5,758 nucleotides of DNA from DAONDQ01 sp035402645 (GTDB taxonomy: Bacteria > Cloacimonadota > Cloacimonadia > Cloacimonadales > DAONDQ01), in the NCBI GenBank assembly GCA_035402645.1, contig DAONDQ010000159.1, positions 1-5,758 on the forward strand. The letters run 5' to 3'. Below the pieces are notes generated by a model. It worked only from the letters and a program-made list of their open reading frames with translations. It was not told where the DNA came from and did no database searches. This document shows, one piece after another, positions 1-5,758 of this stretch (position 1 is the first letter of the stretch; each line of letters opens with the position of its first letter). The translations under genes and the position numbers were made by a program.

Positions 1-1
1 A

Positions 2-1492
2 TCATTGGGGCATACGTTCACCAGTGAGACTGATACCGAAGTCCTGGTGCATCTGATCGAAGAATTTCAGAAGAGCATACCCTCACTTGAAGAAGCGATA
101 CGAGAGGCATTGAAACTTGTGGAAGGGACATATGGCATTGCTGTCATCAGTACCGACCATCCTGATAGGATCGTGGCGGCAAGAAAGGGAAGCCCGCTGA
201 TTGTCGGTGTGGGGAATGAAGAATATTTCATCTGCTCCGATGTCAGCGCAGTGATCATTCATACGAAAAAGGTTATCTATCTCCAGGATGGTGAGATCGT
301 GACCTTGGATCATGAAGGATTTGAAATCACAACCCTGGAGAATGAGGCTGTAAAACCGAATATATCTGTCGTTGATTGGGATGTCTCAGCACTTGAAAAA
401 GGTGAATTCAAGCATTTCATGTTGAAGGAGATATTCGAACAGCCATATTCGGTTGAAAATGCATTCCGTGGAAGACTGATCGATAACCTTGCCGTTAGTA
501 AACTGGGCGGTCTTCAAATGCGTCCTGATGAATTGCGTAAAGTAAAACGAATTCAATTGATAGCTTGCGGCACTTCCTGGCATGCCTGCCTGATAGGAAA
601 ATACATCATTGAATCTCTGGCACGAATTCCGGTGGAAGTGGAATATGCCAGTGAATACAGATATCGTAATCCCATCATTCCTGATGATACTCTTGTCATT
701 GTGATCAGCCAATCCGGAGAGACTGCCGATACCCTAGCTGCCATGCGGGAAGCCCAGGCAAAGGGTGTTCGTGTCCTGGGAATAACGAATGTGGTGGGCA
801 GCACCATTGCTCGTGAATCGGATGGGGGAGTCTATATTCATGCGGGAGCGGAGATCGGAGTTGCTTCCACCAAAGCCTTTACTTCGCAGGTCACCATTCT
901 ATATCTGTTGGCAGTCATGCTTGGCAGGATGAAGCATGTGTCTCCAACCGACGGTTTGATGTACATTGATGAATTGAGGAAGATCCCTCAAAAGATAGAG
1001 AAGATATTGTCCATGAGTGATGAAATCCGTCAGATAGCTTCTTCTATCATGAATTCAACCAATGCCCTTTATTTGGGCAGGGGAGTGAATTATCCGGTTG
1101 CTTTGGAAGGAGCACTCAAATTGAAGGAAATATCCTATATTCATGCAGAAGGATATCCTGCAGCGGAAATGAAGCATGGTCCCATTGCATTGATCGACGA
1201 GAACATGCCCATAATCTGCATTGCTCCCCAAGATCTTCTCTACGATAAGATCTATTCCAATATGCAGGAAGTCAAAGCCAGGAATGGCAGATTGATCGCC
1301 ATTGCGACAGAAGGTGACTCACAACTTCGCCAAATCTCAGAACACATAATTTGTGTGCCTGAAACCATTTCTCCGTTACAGCCACTACTTTTTGTGATTC
1401 CTTTGCAGTTGTTGGCATATCATGTGGCAGACCTGCGAGGATTGGATGTCGACCAGCCCCGTAATTTAGCGAAAAGCGTTACTGTGGAATAA
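2..1492 (+). CDS. glmS: glutamine--fructose-6-phosphate aminotransferase (isomerizing), 5'-truncated
   Basis: GlmS turns fructose-6-phosphate and glutamine into glucosamine-6-phosphate and glutamate, the first step towards UDP-GlcNAc for peptidoglycan and LPS. It is a cytoplasmic enzyme. About 496 codons are visible. The open frame runs off the left edge, and the TTG at base 5 is an internal Leu codon, not a start. Aligning the SETDTEV motif (bases 23-43) with E. coli GlmS suggests that about 113 residues, including the catalytic Cys1 of the glutaminase domain, lie upstream. The full protein would then be near 608 residues, the usual length. The visible part holds the end of the glutaminase domain and both SIS sugar-isomerase domains. 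Sugar-phosphate motifs are intact: CGTS (566-577) and SQSGET (707-724). So are the isomerase Glu in EGALKLKE (1106-1108), the His in HAEGY (1142-1144) and the C-terminal LAKSVTVE with its active-site Lys (1472-1474). The stop is TAA. Any regulation of glmS, such as a ribozyme or small RNA, would lie outside the window. Confidence 0.97.
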   Translation, partial: SLGHTFTSETDTEVLVHLIEEFQKSIPSLEEAIREALKLVEGTYGIAVISTDHPDRIVAARKGSPLIVGVGNEEYFICSDVSAVIIHTKKVIYLQDGEIVTLDHEGFEITTLENEAVKPNISVVDWDVSALEKGEFKHFMLKEIFEQPYSVENAFRGRLIDNLAVSKLGGLQMRPDELRKVKRIQLIACGTSWHACLIGKYIIESLARIPVEVEYASEYRYRNPIIPDDTLVIVISQSGETADTLAAMREAQAKGVRVLGITNVVGSTIARESDGGVYIHAGAEIGVASTKAFTSQVTILYLLAVMLGRMKHVSPTDGLMYIDELRKIPQKIEKILSMSDEIRQIASSIMNSTNALYLGRGVNYPVALEGALKLKEISYIHAEGYPAAEMKHGPIALIDENMPIICIAPQDLLYDKIYSNMQEVKARNGRLIAIATEGDSQLRQISEHIICVPETISPLQPLLFVIPLQLLAYHVADLRGLDVDQPRNLAKSVTVE

Positions 1493-1496
1493 AGGA
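1491..1496 (+). promoter_or_regulatory. ribosome-binding site of the histidine kinase
   Basis: AAAGGA starts inside the glmS stop codon and lies 10 bases before the ATG at 1507. Spacing is slightly long but acceptable. It supports that ATG as the start. The 14-base gap leaves no room for a separate terminator, so the kinase is probably transcribed together with glmS; a promoter inside glmS cannot be excluded. Confidence 0.5.
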
Positions 1497-1506
1497 ATTA
1501 ATAACG

Positions 1507-3525
1507 ATGCCTACGCAGAAAGGTAAATCAGAAAAAGTTATCCATGAGAAGCAGGCAACTACCTCCGGGATAGACCTTGCGCATCAGGATGAACTACGTC
1601 ATACGATCCTGGAAGGCATTGTTGAAGGAGTCCTTTTAGCTGAATCGGTGATCATTACCGATAATAAGGGCGTCATTCGCTATTGGAATACACCAACCGA
1701 GCAGATGTTAGGCTTTACAAGTGACGAAATGCTGGGAAAGAATATCCGGGATCTCTTCCACGAGAAGCAGTGGCTCAAGATATATCCGATCAATGTTTCC
1801 AATTCAAGTCATTTACACGATTACTATGGAAGAATCTATGAACTCACTGCCAAGGGCAGGCTCCTGGATCATATTCCCCTCGAGATCCAAATAACTCCCA
1901 TCATCTCGGGTAATGAAATATATGTGGCTTTGATTTCAAGGAATATCACAGAACGCAAACTTCAGATTGAAGAGATGCAAAAAGCCAAAGAAGAAGCCGA
2001 AAAGGCAAATCGCTTGAAAAGTGAATTCCTTTCCAATATGTCTCATGAAATACGTACCCCCATGAATGCGATTCTGGGTTTTGCTGCCATCACCCTGAAT
2101 AGTTTGGAAAATGAAGAACAGAAAGAGCATTTGAGAATTATCCAAACATCAGGGGAGAATCTTCTGCGGCTGCTGAATGATATTCTCGATCTTTCCAAGA
2201 TTGAAGCAGAAAGAATGGTGCTCCAGCAAAAGGAATTTTCCATTAGACGATTGATGAATGAGATAAGGGAAGTATTTTCTCTGCAGGCAGTGCAGAAGAA
2301 AATCAAGTTCATTATCGATATCAGCAATGATACACCCGATATGTACGTTGGGGATGAACACCGTTTACGACAGATACTGATCAACTTCCTCTCAAACGCT
2401 TTCAAATTCACCAACGCCGAAGGGATTGTGAAGGTTTCCTTTCATCATGCCAAGGATACGGGTTACTTCGAAATCAGGGATACAGGTATCGGGATACCGA
2501 AAGATAAGATTCATTCCATTTTCAATGCCTTTGAGCAGGTCGACGGCTCCTTTACACGTCAATATGGCGGAACAGGCTTGGGCTTGGCGATCACCAAGCG
2601 TCTTGTCGAGCTGATGGAAGGCAGGATAGATGTTACCAGCGAAGAAAATAAAGGCTCTTTATTCAAGGTGCAGGTAAAGCTTCACCTTTCCCAGGGATTG
2701 GAATCCGAAATGGAAGAGGATATAGGGGCTGACAGCAAATTCAAGCATATCCTGAAAAAGACCGAGAACTACCGGAAAGGCGTCGCCATGGTGAAGAAAT
2801 GGATCCAATTTGCCGAAGGTGACAGGGAAATCGAAGACATCATTTGTGAAGCCATCACTCTTCTTCCCGATAAACTTGAAGATATCAGGGAAGCCATACT
2901 GGGACGGGATATCAAAAAGACGGATTTCCTGACCCATTCTTTGAAAGGCGAGACCTTGAATCTCCACATGAATGATGTAGCACGAATTGCCAAGAAAATG
3001 AATGATGAAGCGAGACAAACCACTACGGACTGGTTATCACTCGAGCAGGATTTACTGGATCTATCAGACGTGCTATCGATTATCCCAGGTGATTATCTTG
3101 AAAAACACCTGGCAAAGCGTTCTGCGCAGGATATAGAAAAGCAGCATACGATCCTTGTGGCAGAAGATAACGCCATGAATCAGAAACTGATGAAGGCAAT
3201 CATTGAAAAACTCGGTTTTGCCTGTGATGTTGTGGAAAACGGTCTCGATGCCTTGAATAAACTGGGAGAGAACGAATATCTTCTCCTGCTCCTCGACATG
3301 CAAATGCCGGTCATGGATGGTCTCGACCTGATCAAGATCATTCGTAATGACTACCAGTTGAAAGACCTGTATGTAGTGGCTGTGACTGCTCACGCAATGA
3401 AGGGAGATCGTGAGAGATTCATTGAAGCCGGATGTAATGAATATCTCCCGAAACCCATTGACTTTGACAAATTATCCCGAGTTATAGATAATACTCTCAA
3501 GCATAAAATGAACAACAACGAGTAA
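1507..3525 (+). CDS. hybrid sensor histidine kinase (PAS-HisKA-HATPase-HPt-REC), cytoplasmic
   Basis: This is a 672-residue phosphorelay kinase. I see no transmembrane segment, so it should sense a cytoplasmic signal through a PAS domain (about residues 33-150, ending in the PAC-like RNITERK). A charged coiled coil (about 150-172) leads into HisKA, with the H-box SHEIRTP and phosphoacceptor His180. The HATPase domain (about 280-395) has an N-box with Asn293 and Asn297, a G1 box DTGIGIP (325-331) and a G2 box GGTGLGL (354-360), so the core looks active. Residues about 445-525 form a helical HPt domain with the motif HSLKG at His477. A receiver domain follows (about 547-665) with Glu553/Asp554, phosphoacceptor Asp597 in LLDMQMP, Thr627 and Lys649; no key residue is missing. 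HPt before a terminal receiver is an uncommon order. There is no DNA-binding output domain and no separate response regulator nearby, so the target is unknown. It may work with the transporter downstream, but only position suggests that. Confidence 0.95.
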   Translation: MPTQKGKSEKVIHEKQATTSGIDLAHQDELRHTILEGIVEGVLLAESVIITDNKGVIRYWNTPTEQMLGFTSDEMLGKNIRDLFHEKQWLKIYPINVSNSSHLHDYYGRIYELTAKGRLLDHIPLEIQITPIISGNEIYVALISRNITERKLQIEEMQKAKEEAEKANRLKSEFLSNMSHEIRTPMNAILGFAAITLNSLENEEQKEHLRIIQTSGENLLRLLNDILDLSKIEAERMVLQQKEFSIRRLMNEIREVFSLQAVQKKIKFIIDISNDTPDMYVGDEHRLRQILINFLSNAFKFTNAEGIVKVSFHHAKDTGYFEIRDTGIGIPKDKIHSIFNAFEQVDGSFTRQYGGTGLGLAITKRLVELMEGRIDVTSEENKGSLFKVQVKLHLSQGLESEMEEDIGADSKFKHILKKTENYRKGVAMVKKWIQFAEGDREIEDIICEAITLLPDKLEDIREAILGRDIKKTDFLTHSLKGETLNLHMNDVARIAKKMNDEARQTTTDWLSLEQDLLDLSDVLSIIPGDYLEKHLAKRSAQDIEKQHTILVAEDNAMNQKLMKAIIEKLGFACDVVENGLDALNKLGENEYLLLLLDMQMPVMDGLDLIKIIRNDYQLKDLYVVAVTAHAMKGDRERFIEAGCNEYLPKPIDFDKLSRVIDNTLKHKMNNNE

Positions 3526-3565
3526 TCCTCCATTTCGGATCATTACTCTCAAATAGGATTAGAGG
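3520..3565 (+). promoter_or_regulatory. short competing inverted repeats between kinase and permease genes
   Basis: Two 7-base inverted repeats share a left arm. GAGTAAT (3520-3526) pairs with ATTACTC (3542-3548) across a 15-base loop, which itself contains a small TCC/GGA stem (3529-3531 with 3537-3539). Alternatively TAATCCT (3523-3529) pairs with AGGATTA (3555-3561), and that right arm contains the AGGA (3555-3558) that may serve as the permease ribosome-binding site. The two pairings exclude each other. This could be a translational switch or an RNA-processing site, but both stems are short and AT-rich, so chance is a serious alternative. No U-run follows, so it is not a convincing intrinsic terminator. 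Confidence 0.25.
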
Positions 3566-3568
3566 TTC

Positions 3569-4354
3569 ATGAGGAATCGTGCTGTTATCGATCAATACTG
3601 GCGTTATGTTCTACCTACCAGTTTCCTGGTCATTCTTCTTTTTATCTGGAAAGCGATCACTCAGACGGGAAAGATCGATAAATGGATACTGCCTTCTCCC
3701 AATGAGATATTCAGCGCTTTTCACAACTCATTCACATTACTCATGTCTCATGCTGCAGCCACTCTGACCGAGACCATCCTTGGCATGATCATCGCCATTA
3801 TTCTTGGTATTCTGATTGCATCCATTCTCGAGCAGATCACATTCCTGAAATACATGATCTATCCCTTTCTCATCATCAGCCAGACGATTCCCATCATTTC
3901 CATCGCACCCCTGCTCATCATCTGGTTCGGTTTCGGCATCAAGGCAAAGGTGTTCATTGTTGCTCTTGTATGCTTTTTCCCAATTACCATCAACCTGTTG
4001 GATGGCTTTCGTACGATTGACCCCGAGCAACTCAAGTTATTGAAGACCATGGGTGCAAGCTCCTGGAAGCTCTTTCAAAAGGTGAAGATGCCTTCCTCCA
4101 TGCCATTCCTGTTTTCTGGTTTGAAAATAGCAGCCACTTATAGCGTCATGAGTGCCATCATCGGGGAATGGCTCGGTGCTGCCAAGGGCTTGGGCATCTA
4201 CATGACTCGTGCTTCTCACTCCTATCTGACTGCAAATGTGTTTGCTGCCATCCTGATGATCATTCTCATGAGCTTCGCCTTTTACCTGATTATTGAACTT
4301 TTGGAGAGAATTCTCATCCCCTGGCATTATTACAAAGAAGAATCATACGAATAA
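3569..4354 (+). CDS. ABC transporter permease, ThiX/SsuC-like (BPD_transp_1 family)
   Basis: This is a 261-residue inner-membrane subunit of an ABC importer, the usual size for the ThiX/SsuC/TauC group. About six hydrophobic segments are visible: near residues 14-30, 66-86, 94-116, 125-144, 186-204 and 222-246. Between the fourth and fifth lies the cytoplasmic EAA loop that docks the ATPase (about 150-180; DPEQLKLLKTMGAS with Gly162, then the KMPSSMPF stretch). The GEWLGAAKGLG motif (199-209), typical of this group, is also present. The ATG at 3569 is the first start after an in-frame TAG at 3560. Its ribosome site is ambiguous: AGGA (3555-3558) is 10 bases away, and AGAGG (3561-3565) only 3. 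It probably forms a homodimer. The binding-protein gene follows after 13 bases. Substrate specificity cannot be read from this subunit and is inferred from its neighbour. Confidence 0.93.
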   Translation: MRNRAVIDQYWRYVLPTSFLVILLFIWKAITQTGKIDKWILPSPNEIFSAFHNSFTLLMSHAAATLTETILGMIIAIILGILIASILEQITFLKYMIYPFLIISQTIPIISIAPLLIIWFGFGIKAKVFIVALVCFFPITINLLDGFRTIDPEQLKLLKTMGASSWKLFQKVKMPSSMPFLFSGLKIAATYSVMSAIIGEWLGAAKGLGIYMTRASHSYLTANVFAAILMIILMSFAFYLIIELLERILIPWHYYKEESYE

Positions 4355-4356
4355 AT

Positions 4357-4362
4357 AAGGAG
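4357..4362 (+). promoter_or_regulatory. strong ribosome-binding site of the substrate-binding protein
   Basis: AAGGAG lies 5 bases before the ATG at 4368 and 3 bases after the permease stop. It is the best Shine-Dalgarno site in the window and fixes the start so that the protein begins with a signal peptide. A stronger site here than at the permease fits the need for more binding protein than channel subunit. Confidence 0.75.
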
Positions 4363-4367
4363 ATAAA

Positions 4368-5354
4368 ATGAAAAGGATTCCGTTATTGTTTTTGATCTTT
4401 TCAATCATGATTTTGAGTATATTCGGTTGTGCAAAGAAAAAGGTTCCCGCACCACTTCAGAAGGTGATTGTTACACTGGACTGGACTCCCAATACCAATC
4501 ACACAGGTCTGTACGTAGCACAGGACAAGGGATTCTACAAGGAAGAAGGGTTGGATGTCCAAATCGTTCAACCCGGTGAAAGCATGACGCTTCAGCTTGT
4601 TGGTGCCGGTAAGTCTGAATTCGGTATCAGTTACCAGGAAGATGTTACAACCGCAAGATCGAACGAAATCCCGGTGGTTTCAATAGCTGCTGTGATTCAG
4701 CACAATACTTCTGCTTTTGCTTCATTGAAAAAGGACAAGATCAAGACTCCCAAAGACTTTGAAGGAAAACGGTATGGAGATTGGGGTTCACCCACAGCAA
4801 CAGAGATCATCAGGGCTTTGATGGAAAAAGACAAAGGAAACTTCTCGAAAGTCGAGATTGTCAGCGGCATCACGGAGTTCTTCCATACCATTGGCAAGGA
4901 TGCTGATTTTGAATGGATATATTACGGCTGGGATGGTATTGAGGCAAAGCGTAGGGGTATGGACATCAATTACATGATGCTGAAAGACCTCGATCCTATA
5001 TTTGATTATTACACACCTGTCATTGTGACCAATGAAATGACAATCAACAACAACCCCGAACTGGTTAAGAGATTCATGAAAGCAACAGCGGAAGGGTATC
5101 AATTTGCGATTCAGCATCCTGATGATGCGGCGCAGATTCTCGTCAAGCATGCACCTGAACTCGATCCGCAGTTGGTAAAGCTCAGCCAGGAATACCTGAG
5201 CAAGGAATATCAGTCAGATGCCCCTCAATGGGGTTATCAGAAGATGAGCGTTTGGCAGAATTATGCTCAGTGGATGTATGATCACCGTCTCATTCATGAG
5301 ATGATAGAAATTCACAAAGCCTTCACGAATCAGTTCTTACCACAGAAATCATGA
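4368..5354 (+). CDS. ABC transporter substrate-binding lipoprotein, ThiY/NMT1 (THI5-like) family
   Basis: This 328-residue extracytoplasmic protein captures the importer's ligand. It begins with a positively charged, hydrophobic signal peptide (residues 1-20) and a lipobox-like IFGC with Cys21 as the likely lipidated residue. Phe at the -2 position is off consensus, so lipidation is probable rather than certain. The mature part matches the NMT1/THI5-like fold. It has the family's opening DWTPNTNHTGLYVA (38-51), then KGFYKEEGLDV (54-64), YGDWGSP (136-142), YYGWDGIEA (185-193) and DYYTPV (213-218). The PNTNHTG motif and the aromatic-rich YYGW..GIEA stretch are typical of ThiY proteins, which bind formylaminopyrimidine or hydroxymethylpyrimidine, precursors of thiamine. 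Related members bind riboflavin (RibY), and more distant ones sulfonates or nitrate. I place it in the ThiY group with moderate confidence and treat the ligand as unproven, since no thiamine gene is visible. Its stop overlaps the start of the ATPase gene. Confidence 0.93.
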   Translation: MKRIPLLFLIFSIMILSIFGCAKKKVPAPLQKVIVTLDWTPNTNHTGLYVAQDKGFYKEEGLDVQIVQPGESMTLQLVGAGKSEFGISYQEDVTTARSNEIPVVSIAAVIQHNTSAFASLKKDKIKTPKDFEGKRYGDWGSPTATEIIRALMEKDKGNFSKVEIVSGITEFFHTIGKDADFEWIYYGWDGIEAKRRGMDINYMMLKDLDPIFDYYTPVIVTNEMTINNNPELVKRFMKATAEGYQFAIQHPDDAAQILVKHAPELDPQLVKLSQEYLSKEYQSDAPQWGYQKMSVWQNYAQWMYDHRLIHEMIEIHKAFTNQFLPQKS

Positions 5355-5758
5355 TGCCTGAACTCGATATATCAAAAGTCAGCAAAAGCTACTTCTACAG
5401 GAAGGAGGAGACTCCTGCCCTGCTGGATATATCCATGTCCATAAATAAAGGTGAATTTGTCAGTCTTATCGGTCCGAGCGGGTGCGGGAAAAGCACCCTG
5501 CTCGAGATCATATCCGGCTTAACCAAACCCGATTCAGGAGATATCCTGTTCCAATCTGTCAATCGCAATAGCAAGCCTGGATTCGTCAGTTATATGCCCC
5601 AGGACGATACGCTCTTTCCCTGGCGGACTATTATGGAAAATGTCATCCTTCCTCTCGAGATACAGAATATTCCCAAGCAGGAAGCGATGAAGGAAGCAGC
5701 GTCCTATTTCGAATTATTCGGCTTAGCTAATTATGAGAACAAAAGACCTTTCATGCTC
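5351..5758 (+). CDS. ABC transporter ATP-binding protein, ThiZ/SsuB/TauB-like, 3'-truncated
   Basis: The first 136 codons of the ATPase that powers the importer are visible; the frame runs off the right edge. It has an A-loop aromatic near Tyr14-Tyr16, a perfect Walker A GPSGCGKST (41-49) and a Q-loop YMPQDDTLFPWRT (81-93, Gln84). The LFPWRT following the Q-loop is characteristic of ATPases for nitrate, sulfonate and thiamine-precursor importers. The window stops at FML, where the ABC signature would be expected to follow; Walker B and the switch His are therefore not seen. The start overlaps the preceding stop as ATGA (5351-5354). A second in-frame ATG follows at 5354. No Shine-Dalgarno is evident upstream, so translation probably depends on coupling to the binding-protein gene. 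It should act on the cytoplasmic face as a dimer bound to the permease EAA loops. Confidence 0.95.
   Translation, partial: MMPELDISKVSKSYFYRKEETPALLDISMSINKGEFVSLIGPSGCGKSTLLEIISGLTKPDSGDILFQSVNRNSKPGFVSYMPQDDTLFPWRTIMENVILPLEIQNIPKQEAMKEAASYFELFGLANYENKRPFML

Noticed and set aside
5..7. TTG as a possible start codon of glmS
   Set aside because: The frame is open upstream, and GlmS needs an N-terminal Cys about 113 residues earlier. The gene is simply cut by the window edge.
2043..2414. 123-codon open frame on the - strand
   Set aside because: It lies wholly inside the kinase HisKA/HATPase region, whose motifs are intact on the + strand, and its translation shows no recognisable domain. The other - strand frames inside the kinase, permease and glmS are shadows of the same kind.
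3492..3552. 9-base direct repeat TACTCTCAA at 3492-3500 and 3544-3552
   Set aside because: It is a single pair, one copy lying within the kinase coding sequence, with no further copies or palindromic character. Chance is the simplest explanation.
3526..3568. TPP riboswitch or intrinsic terminator before the importer genes
   Set aside because: Forty-three bases is too short for a TPP riboswitch and lacks its conserved core. The hairpin at 3520-3548 is AT-rich and is followed by CAAATAGG rather than a U-run.
3579..3767. 62-codon + strand frame overlapping the permease start
   Set aside because: It is out of frame with the permease, ends inside it, and has no convincing ribosome-binding site. 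The permease frame carries the membrane segments and EAA loop.
4788..5150. 120-codon open frame on the - strand within the binding-protein gene
   Set aside because: The + strand frame is a clear NMT1-like protein. The antisense frame has low-complexity composition, no evident ribosome site and no family resemblance.

Overview
The window is a compact stretch of a bacterial chromosome. Five protein genes lie on the + strand with almost no space between them; two are cut by the window ends. GC content looks like the mid-40s percent by eye. The organism cannot be named from this sequence. Shine-Dalgarno sites, a lipoprotein-type substrate-binding protein and a multi-domain hybrid histidine kinase all indicate a bacterium. 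A Gram-negative lineage is possible but not shown.

Layout. (1) Bases 2-1492 hold the C-terminal four-fifths of glmS, glutamine--fructose-6-phosphate aminotransferase; its catalytic N-terminal Cys lies before the window. (2) Bases 1507-3525, 14 bases later, encode a 672-residue soluble hybrid histidine kinase with domains PAS, HisKA, HATPase, HPt and a terminal receiver, in that order. (3) A 43-base gap (3526-3568) carries two mutually exclusive short inverted repeats, one of which covers the next gene's ribosome-binding region. (4) Bases 3569-4354 encode an ABC permease, 4368-5354 a ThiY/NMT1-like substrate-binding lipoprotein, and from 5351 to the window end an ABC ATPase, cut just before its signature motif.

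The last three genes form one importer. The binding protein captures a small ligand outside the cytoplasmic membrane, the permease forms the channel, and the ATPase drives uptake. Their order (permease, binding protein, ATPase) and the binding protein's family best fit the ThiXYZ type, which imports the pyrimidine precursor of thiamine. Related systems carry riboflavin or other small molecules, so the substrate is not proven. No TPP riboswitch fits in the visible gaps.

The kinase has no partner regulator in view. Its HPt domain sits between the kinase core and the receiver instead of at the C-terminus. That is the most unusual thing seen here. I see no mobile element, CRISPR array, tRNA or rRNA. 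No stretch over 300 bases lacks a gene.
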